This document shows positions 36,117 to 44,291 of a DNA stretch of 64,000 nt, one piece after another; positions within the stretch are counted from its first letter, which is position 1, and each line of letters opens with the position of its first letter. Source of the DNA: Porphyromonadaceae bacterium H1 (GTDB lineage Bacteria > Bacteroidota > Bacteroidia > Bacteroidales > Paludibacteraceae); the NCBI GenBank assembly GCA_001653155.1, contig BDEJ01000014.1, positions 1 through 64,000 of the forward strand, written 5' to 3'. Below the pieces are notes generated by a model. The model ran no database searches, had not been told where the DNA came from, and saw only the letters and a list, made by a program, of their open reading frames with translations. The translations under genes and the position numbers were made by a program.

Positions 36117-37994
36117 TTATTTTTGAATAAAGTTACCCTTGATATCCACTCCCTTTGCATCGAAAGGATTGAGAACGGCATCAATTAACACGGCAGCTTC
36201 AAGTCGGCTGATTTTAGCGTCTGCCGTCCATGCTTTATCTATATTTTTGAAAGCCGCCTGGGCCAGCTTATCGAAGTCTTGTTCCGGAGCTTCCTTCTGA
36301 GCGATTCCGCGGAGGAGTTCGGCAAACTCACCCACCGTCATCTCCCGCTCGTCCGCCGGATCGATGTTTATACCGGAATAGAAGTCACCCAGCCCGGTGA
36401 GGTCATTCATTTTCAACAAGTCATTCGCACGGAACCATGTTTCGTTTGCCCAGTCCACATTCTTGCCGACTCCCTTCATGATGCCCGTTACGCCAACACG
36501 CTGCAAGGGCAGGAAGGCGGCATGTCCTTTGGGAACATCCAAATACGGAAGCAGATAAGCACCATTTTCCAAGAGGAGGGACTGAATATCCCGAACCGGG
36601 AATTTATCAACAGCAACATTTGCTTTCACAGCCTGAGCAGCCAAAGTTCCGGCCACCTGACCAATTTGCAGCACCACCGGCTGGAGGCGTGTAGCTCCGT
36701 TGGCAATATTGGAGACCGAAATCGATTTCTCAGCTACAATCAAGCCCTCTACCCCTTGCGGAATAAGCGTACCCAGGGGCAAACCGAAAGAAGGGATGGG
36801 GTGGAAATGAAGGTCGGGCAGCTTCTCATCGCCCGTGTAGCGTCCGTGGTGGTGGTCCACGGGATAATCGCCGACAGCAACGGCCGTACGGTAAAGCTTT
36901 TCAAGTTGCGTGTAAGGTTGCAACATGTGGTTTTCGGTAAAGCGAACCAAACCGTGAATGCGTCTCGACTCGCGGTGATAAGGAATGAAAGGCAGCAAGT
37001 CATCGGTGGGATATTCGTCATCAGCCAAACCCAAGGTATTGAAACCCAATTGAGTTTGCATGAAATACAAGAAGCCCATAGTAATGCTCTTGGCTGCTTT
37101 CAGCGCCTCTTCGCGCTCGGCAGGCGTCATCTCGATGATATCCAGGTAATAATCATTCCCTTCCATCGGCCAGTTAATCATGTACTTGTCGTTCGGGAGT
37201 TTTCCGTAGGTAATCATCATCTCCTTGGACCACATGCGGTGCGGATGCTTCGGGGTTACACAAAGCGGATTTACACAAGAGCAAAGGAAAAGAGTCGAAT
37301 CGTAGTCGGCCGGCCTCGGAATGGTTACGTCGCGATGGTAATCCTTAAGAATAGCCACATAGGTCAAATCCTGAATAATATCGTAAGCACCTTCGGCCGC
37401 AGCGGGTTCGCCGGTGATGTTTTTATCTTCCATGCCGATATCGTATTTTACGCCGCAGAGCTTTGCCACATCTCCCAATTCCGTTGCATCAATCATCACT
37501 TTGGCACGAAGCTTTACAAGACCTTCCGGAGCATCCAGCTCGACATGCCAGAAACCACCTTGTCGTACGGCGCTGCGCAAAGTGGTACGGAAGAGTACGG
37601 AGGCTTTTTCCTCACGTTTCAGCATATTTTGGAAAATGGCGTTACCCACCGAAGGCTCAAAAAGCACATCACTCACCCAACCGGTCGCCAAAGCTTTTCT
37701 GCTTCCGTAATGCGCCACAAGCGAGTCGCGAAACTCGCCCCAAATACCACTCGGTAATTTATTGTTTCCATCGATAGCACTCACACCTGCGCTCGTGAGC
37801 ATTCCTCCCAGCCATTCGGTTTCTTCAACAAGAAGCGTTTCCACTCCCAAACGAGCACTATGCACGGCAGCTGCAGTACCACTGGCACCACCGCCTATAA
37901 TCAAAACATCGACATTTCGTTCTTTCGAATTCGAACACGAAGCAGCCAGCAACGTTGCTGCAAGTCCCAATAAAACAGTTCGTTTTAGTTTCAC
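36117..37994 (-). CDS. FAD-dependent oxidoreductase lipoprotein
   Basis: This 625-residue lipoprotein (Cys20, LAASC) has an FAD-binding fold directly after the signal: VLIIGGGASGTAAA (GGGASG at 34-39) and a downstream ARLGVETLLVEE acidic strand end. The body matches the FAD_oxidored family, found next to polysaccharide-degrading genes in many Bacteroidota but biochemically little known. The C-terminal 100 residues contain MTVGEFAELLRG and ISRLEAAVLIDAVL repeats that resemble S-layer-homology segments. Export of an FAD enzyme by the Sec route is notable. It is the first gene of module 1, behind a TATCTTTG box. Oxidation of a sugar or aglycone is inferred only. Confidence 0.83.
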   Translation of the reverse strand: MKLKRTVLLGLAATLLAASCSNSKERNVDVLIIGGGASGTAAAVHSARLGVETLLVEETEWLGGMLTSAGVSAIDGNNKLPSGIWGEFRDSLVAHYGSRKALATGWVSDVLFEPSVGNAIFQNMLKREEKASVLFRTTLRSAVRQGGFWHVELDAPEGLVKLRAKVMIDATELGDVAKLCGVKYDIGMEDKNITGEPAAAEGAYDIIQDLTYVAILKDYHRDVTIPRPADYDSTLFLCSCVNPLCVTPKHPHRMWSKEMMITYGKLPNDKYMINWPMEGNDYYLDIIEMTPAEREEALKAAKSITMGFLYFMQTQLGFNTLGLADDEYPTDDLLPFIPYHRESRRIHGLVRFTENHMLQPYTQLEKLYRTAVAVGDYPVDHHHGRYTGDEKLPDLHFHPIPSFGLPLGTLIPQGVEGLIVAEKSISVSNIANGATRLQPVVLQIGQVAGTLAAQAVKANVAVDKFPVRDIQSLLLENGAYLLPYLDVPKGHAAFLPLQRVGVTGIMKGVGKNVDWANETWFRANDLLKMNDLTGLGDFYSGINIDPADEREMTVGEFAELLRGIAQKEAPEQDFDKLAQAAFKNIDKAWTADAKISRLEAAVLIDAVLNPFDAKGVDIKGNFIQK

Positions 37995-38050
37995 AGAAAT
38001 TAAATTTTAACAATGACTATATATAAAAAACGCAAACAAGATTGCAGAGG

Positions 38051-38058
38051 CAAAGATA
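38051..38058 (-). promoter_or_regulatory. -7 promoter box of module 1
   Basis: TATCTTTG on the minus strand lies 57 bp before the FAD oxidoreductase start. No TTG was found at the usual 18-21 bp spacing, which may point to an activator-dependent promoter. It is separated from module 2 by the hairpin at 38157-38195. Confidence 0.45.
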
Positions 38059-38156
38059 CAAATAAGTTTCGAAACACCCCAGCATGTTAGTAAAATATTT
38101 TATTAAAACAGCGACAAAAACACGTCTCGTTTACAAACATCGGTCTTATTCAAAGA

Positions 38157-38195
38157 AATAAGGCAATTTCTTTCGAAGGAAGAAATTGCCTTATT
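38157..38195 (-). terminator. Hairpin terminator ending module 2
   Basis: A perfect 16-bp stem (157-172 and 180-195, offset 38000) with a 7-nt loop lies 20 bp after the last DUF4434 gene. In the leftward direction it is followed by TTTCTTTG, a moderately U-rich tail. It separates the two modules. Confidence 0.65.
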
Positions 38196-38215
38196 AAACC
38201 TATTTAAACAAAAAA

Positions 38216-39379
38216 CTAATTTGCCTTCAGACTTGCTTGGGAAGAGTCGGTCAGATAGGCTCTATAGGCATCCCTAAGAGCTATGGCCAAGACAGAATCA
38301 CCATCATTTTGAGGGTGACACATATCTCGATAATATTGAAACGAGACTACTTTATCAACCCCCAACATGGAAGCAGCAAGCTCCAGCTGCTCTCGAACTC
38401 TTTCAAATTTTGCAGGGCGAGAAACACCATTCTTCCGAGTAAACGTTTCGATATCTATCCAAAACTTTTTCTGGCGTTCGTCTGGCTTTTTAAGTATTTC
38501 TTTTAAGCTTGTAAATAATCCCAAAATGGCATCGTCATAATAGGCCGGGAGTTCGTCAAGCGAAGCATGTCCGACGCCCACACCATCCTGTAACATAAAG
38601 ACTTGCAAATTACACTTAGCTAATGAGGACATAAAGCAGTGCAATTGGCCGGGGGTTGTCAGTAAAGAGTTAAAGAAAGCAGCTATCGCTACAGGCTTAT
38701 TGCTATTAGAGCCCAGTGAGCGCACATAGCCCGACACCACGTCCACAAAATTGTTTCGGAATATTTCCATTTTATCCGAAGAGTTATAGGCATAGGGCTC
38801 GGGCTCATGAGGGATATACCAACCGGCAAAAGACTTCCATTTCGACTCTTTTTTATTTTTATTATAAAGATCATAAACAGCCGAAGCAACGGTTTTACAC
38901 CTCTCGGCATGCAAACGAAGCCAAGAAATATTAGTCTGATTTTCCCAGTACGATGAATCAAAGTACAGCCCCACATAAACGTCTATATCAGCCCTATCCG
39001 CAGCAACCATGAGCCTACCTAAAGCATCAGGAAAGTAGGACAACCCATCTCTAGAGATAAAGCTAACGCTAGCATTTAAAGGAAGCCAGGCATATTTATT
39101 ATGGCAAACATCTTGGACAATCACAGTGTTGACACCAAGATCTTTCATCTCTTTAAAATGCTTAATCCAAGCCTCTTGACTCCAGTCTCCTTTACACCAA
39201 AAGTCAACAAAGGTACCGGTAATCATTTTTTTATTTTTAGGCTGCAAGTTTTTCGTAGCAACATGAGAGAGTAGATTCCCGCTTTTTTGAGAATCGCTTA
39301 GAAGCATTTCCATGTCATCCGTAGCACAAGAGAGACAGCAGAAAAGAGGAAGAATAAAACACCAAAATTTCCGTTTCAT
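38216..39379 (-). CDS. DUF4434 TIM-barrel protein C, lipoprotein
   Basis: This lipoprotein of about 387 residues (Cys18, CLSC) starts at the ATG at 39379; a TTG two codons upstream is less likely. It has a spacer of about 30 residues and then the DUF4434 barrel: MITGTFVDFW at the first strand, GWYIPHE (E192), LQDGVGVGH (QDG at 264-266) and FWIDIETF (E311). It is less like A and B than like D and E in the QDGVG block. It has its own promoter (39402-39431) and is followed by a strong terminator, so it may be transcribed separately from the rest of module 2. Substrate unknown. Confidence 0.78.
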   Translation of the reverse strand: MKRKFWCFILPLFCCLSCATDDMEMLLSDSQKSGNLLSHVATKNLQPKNKKMITGTFVDFWCKGDWSQEAWIKHFKEMKDLGVNTVIVQDVCHNKYAWLPLNASVSFISRDGLSYFPDALGRLMVAADRADIDVYVGLYFDSSYWENQTNISWLRLHAERCKTVASAVYDLYNKNKKESKWKSFAGWYIPHEPEPYAYNSSDKMEIFRNNFVDVVSGYVRSLGSNSNKPVAIAAFFNSLLTTPGQLHCFMSSLAKCNLQVFMLQDGVGVGHASLDELPAYYDDAILGLFTSLKEILKKPDERQKKFWIDIETFTRKNGVSRPAKFERVREQLELAASMLGVDKVVSFQYYRDMCHPQNDGDSVLAIALRDAYRAYLTDSSQASLKAN

Positions 39380-39401
39380 AAGCAATTTTTTTATAGATAA
39401 A

Positions 39402-39431
39402 CAAAGATATCCAAGTTCTCTTCAAAACAAA
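39402..39431 (-). promoter_or_regulatory. Internal promoter before DUF4434 gene C
   Basis: TTTG (39428-39431), an 18-bp spacer and TATCTTTG (39402-39409) on the minus strand fit the Bacteroidetes promoter well. The start codon of gene C lies 22 bp downstream of the -7 box. Confidence 0.55.
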
Positions 39432-39467
39432 ATCGCCTGACAGGAATCGACGCATGCAGTCGGTTCT

Positions 39468-40529
39468 TTAGCGCCTGCATCGAGACAGCCATTTTCGATA
39501 GTCCGCATACAAACGGGTTGAGGCATCGCAGCCGGCAATTATATCCGTATTAGGTTTGTTCATTACTCCGATATACTGATAACACAATATACGATCTACA
39601 TAAGGAGAGATGTCCTCCATCTGCCGCAGGATGCGCTTTGAAAAATCGGCCGGAAGGAGGTTTCCGTGGGTTCCGCTTTCGAAGTAGAAAAGCTCCATAT
39701 CCGCCCACAACTTGGCGCGACCGGCTTTGTCGTGAGCTTTTCGCAGGATGGAAAAGAATTTACCGGCTTCTCCGAGCTTTGTATGATTTACTCCTACCCC
39801 ATCCTGATAGGCGATGATGTCGATATTCAAACGCTCCAGCTGTTTGACAAACTTCTCGTCGTCTCTGGCATTAATAATATAATAAGGCGCTATCAGATTG
39901 ACGCAGTGAGGCGTGAGAGTTCTGGCAAAAGCATCGCATTCGTTGATGTACTGAATACTGCTTTCCGAGAAGTAGGGTTGCAAATAAGCTTCATTGGGGA
40001 AGTACCAGCCGTAGAAGCTCTTATGATGCCCGTACTTCAGAGCTATTTCAATCATCGAATCCTCTCTGATTTTCTTTATATCCTTATCAGTCATCATGTT
40101 CTCGGCATTCTTCAGGTCGCCCCAATAATCGTTACTGATAAAGAATTTTATTCCACATTCATCGGCGGCGCTTAAGACATCTTCGAGCGGATCGGGGCTA
40201 CCCAACTCCATCTGAGGAGCCAGAGCAGAGGGATACAAGGCTTTTTCGAAAAGAGCGACACTCATCAGAACGAGGTACTCCATACCGATTTCCTTCATCT
40301 CGAATATCTTCCTCCGCCACTGTTCCGACGTGAACTTCCGCAATGCTTCATCCCAATATTCGCTTTCGGCGGGGAGGTGGTGCTGAAACTCAATCCACGA
40401 ACCGGTAATGGGCTTTATTTGAGTTGATGCCTGAGCCTCTTTGAGCAAAGCGCCTGTCAGACGATCGCTAAAGAGCATCCCGGCTGCTCCGATACCGGAT
40501 ATTTTCAAAAACTTTCTTCTGTCCATCAT
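39468..40529 (-). CDS. DUF4434 TIM-barrel protein D, Tat-exported
   Basis: This 353-residue protein has a twin-arginine signal (DRRKFLKISG, residues 3-12) and no clear lipobox. The barrel begins ITGSWIEFQHH and carries GWYFPNE (E180), YQDGVGVNH (QDG at 242-244) and LWADMELF (E279). Spacing between the two Glu residues is 99, the shortest of the five paralogues. It lies between the LRR T9SS gene, from which it is separated by a hairpin, and DUF4434 gene C. A periplasmic location is expected. Enzymatic function is inferred only from the barrel and conserved acids. Confidence 0.78.
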   Translation of the reverse strand: MMDRRKFLKISGIGAAGMLFSDRLTGALLKEAQASTQIKPITGSWIEFQHHLPAESEYWDEALRKFTSEQWRRKIFEMKEIGMEYLVLMSVALFEKALYPSALAPQMELGSPDPLEDVLSAADECGIKFFISNDYWGDLKNAENMMTDKDIKKIREDSMIEIALKYGHHKSFYGWYFPNEAYLQPYFSESSIQYINECDAFARTLTPHCVNLIAPYYIINARDDEKFVKQLERLNIDIIAYQDGVGVNHTKLGEAGKFFSILRKAHDKAGRAKLWADMELFYFESGTHGNLLPADFSKRILRQMEDISPYVDRILCYQYIGVMNKPNTDIIAGCDASTRLYADYRKWLSRCRR

Positions 40530-40547
40530 TTTTCAACGTTCAAGACA

Positions 40548-40587
40548 AACGGCATCCCCTTCCTTTTATGGAAATTGGGGTGCCGTT
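40548..40587 (-). other. Intra-operon RNA hairpin after the LRR gene
   Basis: The arms AACGGCATCCCC (40548-40559) and GGGGTGCCGTT (40577-40587) pair with one bulged base; an inner TTCC/GGAA continues the stem. It starts 8 bp after the LRR stop codon. No strong T-run follows. Confidence 0.45.
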
Positions 40588-40594
40588 CGGCAGA

Positions 40595-41737
40595 TTAAAA
40601 TACACACTTAATAGTCTTAACTGCTTTTCCGTTGCGAGTCAGGCGGAGGAAGTACAAACCGGACAATTCGTCCACCCCGATTTCTTCATTCAAATAGCCG
40701 GACAACGACAGGCTACCGTCGGAAGCATATAAAAAGTACTGCATCGACTCAAGGTCATCCAAACCTTTTACATACAATTTCTTAGCTTGCACATAAGTAT
40801 AAACGTCGTCATACGACAAGAGCGCTTGATCCGAAGTTTCGAGTTCCTTAATTTCTCCTGTAAACTTTTCGCCCCAAGCGTTTTGATACGCGGATTTACG
40901 TCCTTTAGGAACATACAATACTCGTTTCGGGTGGTTCTGAACATCGGCAGCAAGCCCGAACACATTAGTTCCAAGAGTAGGAGGCTCTACGGCATGTATG
41001 GTGATCGATTCTAAAAGCACCGTATTATAAAAAGCCATATCGCCAATACTCTTCAAAGTTTTAGGCAGTTCGATAGAGGGTAGAGACTGGCATTGGTTAA
41101 AAGCTTTCGAGGCAATGGTTTCCAGCTGTTTGGATACAGCAACCTCCTTCAGCTTGTAACAGTCGGAGAAAGTACTGGCAGGTAAGTTCTTCAGCCCATC
41201 CGGCAGATTTACGGTTTCAAGTACGGTGGAACCAAAAAAGCTTTCACCCAAGCCAATGGTGTTAAGTTCACTCGGGAGTTGCAGTTTTTTCAGATGCAAG
41301 CAACGGAAAAAAGCAAGCCCACCGAATGATTTAACCGTAGCGGGTACGACATAAGTTTCACCCTCTTTGGCTCTCGGATAGAAAAAAAGTATGGTCTTTC
41401 CCCAGTCGAAAAGCACACCGTCAACATCGGAATAATATCCGTTACCGGCCTCTACCCTTACACTTTTAATTTTATCCATCCAGGCGAAAGTGTATTGATC
41501 TACCGTACTTACGTTCTTAGACAGCACAATACTTTCTACAGTAGCATTACTACTGAAAGCGGTGGGAGCAATCTTAGTAACTCCAGCTAAACCGGGATAC
41601 TTAGTCATATCGGCAACCGCATCGCTTCCCGTCCATTTTTCCAAAGTTGTGCCATCCGCCGAAAGGGTGTAAGGATTCTGTGCAAGCGCCGTGCTTGCCC
41701 ACAAGAAACAAACGAAAGTAAAAATTTTTGTTTTCAT
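40595..41737 (-). CDS. BspA-like leucine-rich-repeat protein with T9SS-type tail
   Basis: This 380-residue exported protein has a signal peptide ending ALAQ. Residues about 50-285 hold LRR_5 (BspA/Treponema pallidum-type) repeats, such as ELPKTLKSIGDMAF, LPDGLKNLPASTFSDC and LPSELNTIGLGES. The last 75 residues (AKKLYVKGLDDLESM to SGLYFLRLTRNGKAVKTI) resemble a T9SS type A sorting domain, so surface display is likely. Such LRRs usually bind proteins or glycans. Its position inside a SusCD operon between two DUF4434 genes is unusual and suggests substrate or host-surface binding linked to the same pathway. Confidence 0.78.
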   Translation of the reverse strand: MKTKIFTFVCFLWASTALAQNPYTLSADGTTLEKWTGSDAVADMTKYPGLAGVTKIAPTAFSSNATVESIVLSKNVSTVDQYTFAWMDKIKSVRVEAGNGYYSDVDGVLFDWGKTILFFYPRAKEGETYVVPATVKSFGGLAFFRCLHLKKLQLPSELNTIGLGESFFGSTVLETVNLPDGLKNLPASTFSDCYKLKEVAVSKQLETIASKAFNQCQSLPSIELPKTLKSIGDMAFYNTVLLESITIHAVEPPTLGTNVFGLAADVQNHPKRVLYVPKGRKSAYQNAWGEKFTGEIKELETSDQALLSYDDVYTYVQAKKLYVKGLDDLESMQYFLYASDGSLSLSGYLNEEIGVDELSGLYFLRLTRNGKAVKTIKCVF

Positions 41738-41771
41738 GATAAGCTATAATTTTAAGTGATTAAAAATTGGA

Positions 41772-43115
41772 TTAGTAATTAACTGCTATTTTTTCGGACA
41801 TCTGCCCGATTGCATTATAAGAAACTACGGAGTAGGTATGACCTTGAGCCTGATCACCCAGCAGGATAAAATTAGCACAAATACCGCCTGCGTCGTACTG
41901 CAAATCTTTCAAGAGCGTTTGTCCTCGGAACACTTTGTAACCCATGACATTATCCTTGCTTTCAGGCTCATCCCAATACAAACTCAGTTTAGCAGGAGTA
42001 TCGGAAGATTTTTCTACTCTAACATTCCGAGGTGCTTGTATGGGAAGTTGCAGGTCAATGGAGTTGGACTGCAAATAGTGCTTATACACCTCGTGGAATC
42101 CCGATTTTTTAAGCAAGGGACTGTAATAATGCGTATAAGCAAAGGATATAATTCGATCGACATGAGGATAAACCAAGTTCATCTGCCGAACGACCCGGTC
42201 CAAAGTTGCAGTTGCAAATTCCTGCTCATATTGAGTAAAGATCTCGGTATTGGCCCAAAATCTCAAGCCATTCTTCCCGTTGGCAATCGGCTTGAGCATG
42301 GCAAACCAAGCCTCTAAGGTTTCGAGGCTGACACTACCCGCCCCAACACCATCCTGAGGTGCAAAGACATCTCCTTCTTTGAAATTCACATGATTGATGA
42401 TATAATCCCACATTTTTCGACTCATATCGATACTACCTGCACCATCCTTGAAAAAAGGACTTATCATAACGGGCATGTCGGGTGTCATTTTTTTCAAGTA
42501 ATCAAAATTGATGTTCATGGCATGCACCAGCCTTTTGTGAGCATAGGGATTATTCCACCTCACATTATCAATTTCCCAAACCCAGTACCAGCCGTAAAAG
42601 CTATCCGGATATTTTGATTTGTATTTAGTAAAAAGGTCCTTGGCCAAAAGATTTCCATAATTCATTTGTTTGGCAAGCCACGAGGGTTCTATATCGGCAG
42701 CATTCCACCAGGTCTCGTGCATATTAAGACCTAAAAAAACCTTCATGCCGTGTTTCGCTGCAAAAGAAAGACATTTATCCACCAAATCGACCCCATATTT
42801 CGGAGCTGCAAAAGAAAGATCGGAAGGGTATATGGTAGTATATTCCTCCTTATTCCCGTGGAGGGTAGGAGCCAAAATCACAAACTTTATTCCGACCGAT
42901 TTCAGCATATCGAATTCAGCTTCCCATCTGGCATCATCCCATGAGGCTATCAACCAGTCCTGAATGAAAGTTCCTTCTATCCGGGGCATAGAGGCTTTAG
43001 GCAGGTCTTCTTGCGATGGTTTGTAGGTCGGCTCATCGGTTTTACAGGATGCGCTTCCGATAAGCACAAACAAGAGGAGCAATAAAATATCTATATTTTT
43101 TCTGAGGTAGCTCAT
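41772..43115 (-). CDS. DUF4434 TIM-barrel lipoprotein E with fibronectin-like C-terminus
   Basis: This 447-residue lipoprotein (Cys24, SASC) has a DUF4434 barrel (about 45-345) with IEGTFIQDWL, GWYWVWE (E181), PQDGVGAG (QDG at 254-256) and FWANTEIF (E291). After it, residues about 355-447 form a fibronectin type III-like module: QAPRNVRVEKSSD, LSLYWDEPES, VMGYKVFRG and HTYSVVSYNAIGQMSE. Such modules often position catalytic domains. It is placed 14 bp after the SGBP-like gene and is probably surface exposed. It is the first DUF4434 gene of module 2 and may make the initial cut outside the cell. Confidence 0.8.
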   Translation of the reverse strand: MSYLRKNIDILLLLLFVLIGSASCKTDEPTYKPSQEDLPKASMPRIEGTFIQDWLIASWDDARWEAEFDMLKSVGIKFVILAPTLHGNKEEYTTIYPSDLSFAAPKYGVDLVDKCLSFAAKHGMKVFLGLNMHETWWNAADIEPSWLAKQMNYGNLLAKDLFTKYKSKYPDSFYGWYWVWEIDNVRWNNPYAHKRLVHAMNINFDYLKKMTPDMPVMISPFFKDGAGSIDMSRKMWDYIINHVNFKEGDVFAPQDGVGAGSVSLETLEAWFAMLKPIANGKNGLRFWANTEIFTQYEQEFATATLDRVVRQMNLVYPHVDRIISFAYTHYYSPLLKKSGFHEVYKHYLQSNSIDLQLPIQAPRNVRVEKSSDTPAKLSLYWDEPESKDNVMGYKVFRGQTLLKDLQYDAGGICANFILLGDQAQGHTYSVVSYNAIGQMSEKIAVNY

Positions 43116-43129
43116 AATCTTATTTTTTA

Positions 43130-44275
43130 TCAGTTCTTTTTATAGATGCGGAAATTATCGAAGTACATGGCCAAATCATCCGTAGGCTCAAAACACTGGA
43201 TTCTTATGTTCAAAGAATTAACTTTCTCTGTCCCCGACAATCCTTTAGGAATGATTTTCTCAAGAGGAATGGCGAGCGTCTCCCATTCATTCAGATTTTT
43301 TACGCGTATGCTTTCACCTCCCAAGGGACTCGGGGCGGACGATTGGTTCCAATAATAATATATGAAGAATTGCGTAGCAATGAGGGGTTTCTTCATGTAA
43401 ATCTCAAACTTCAGGCAATAGTTCTCGGGATGCATAATCATCTCCTGATTATAAGAAAAAGGCATCTGCAACAGATACAACCAACCCAGTCCCGAAGGAT
43501 AGCTGCTTCGATTTGCTTCAAACTTGATAAAGTTACCCGAAAGGGGCTTGGGATCGTCCCAAAGTCCCACCCAAGCCTGGCCGTCAGAACCGGTATAGGG
43601 ATAGTCGCTATCGAAATTGGTAATCATATTCCGGCGGTCTTTGTAATGGGCCGACGAGAGAGCACGTACGTTGAATTTGTGGTTTACGACCTCCACCGGT
43701 GTATCAAAGTCCAAGCCTTCGGGGATTTTCACCTGCAACATCTTATTCGTCGCAGAGGCAACAGCCACTTCTTTCCCTCCGAAGGACACGACGGTCGTCT
43801 TAGGACCGACCTGATATAAATCAAAATAATCTCCGTATATTTTCATCATTTCACCGGAAGCAGTGTATTCATTGTGTATGGCGTTAACCGACAGAGCGGG
43901 AAAATTCACTTTGAAATCATGATCAGCTTCACCCGCAGGGGTTCTCACGCTTATTTTATTAGTGATTTCATTGGGGAGATCCAAAGGCACCTGCAAGTAA
44001 AAAGCCGTATCGACAACATACACCTCCCGCATATCGACCTCTACGTCGTTGAATTTTATGTATTCAACACGCTTCAGGTGCTCTCCATATACCGCAAGCC
44101 AGGCTCCCATGTCGGCAGCAGTAATAACCGTATCGGGCGCTGCAGTCAAGGCAACCCTGCGAATAACTGGCTTCAGATCGGCAGGCATCCCCGCCTCTTT
44201 GCAGGAGTTGAAAACAAGAGGTCCGACAACAAAAAACAGCAAAAATCCTTTCACAAAAAAATACGATGTTTTCAT
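43130..44275 (-). CDS. Surface glycan-binding protein (SGBP-B-like) lipoprotein
   Basis: This 381-residue lipoprotein (Cys25, FNSC) has two IPT/TIG-like Ig domains (about 35-210, with YGEHLKRVEYIKFNDVEV and YGDYFDLYQ) followed by a C-terminal carbohydrate-binding region (about 215-381: NFDSDYPYTGSDGQAWVGLW, YCLKFEIYM, FFIYYYWNQ, MYFDNFRIY). This layout matches SGBP-B proteins encoded after SusD, which bind polysaccharide at the surface. Aromatic residues in the last domain are candidates for the sugar platform. It begins 16 bp after SusD of pair 2. Confidence 0.83.
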   Translation of the reverse strand: MKTSYFFVKGFLLFFVVGPLVFNSCKEAGMPADLKPVIRRVALTAAPDTVITAADMGAWLAVYGEHLKRVEYIKFNDVEVDMREVYVVDTAFYLQVPLDLPNEITNKISVRTPAGEADHDFKVNFPALSVNAIHNEYTASGEMMKIYGDYFDLYQVGPKTTVVSFGGKEVAVASATNKMLQVKIPEGLDFDTPVEVVNHKFNVRALSSAHYKDRRNMITNFDSDYPYTGSDGQAWVGLWDDPKPLSGNFIKFEANRSSYPSGLGWLYLLQMPFSYNQEMIMHPENYCLKFEIYMKKPLIATQFFIYYYWNQSSAPSPLGGESIRVKNLNEWETLAIPLEKIIPKGLSGTEKVNSLNIRIQCFEPTDDLAMYFDNFRIYKKN

Positions 44276-44291
44276 ACCTAATCTTATTTTA

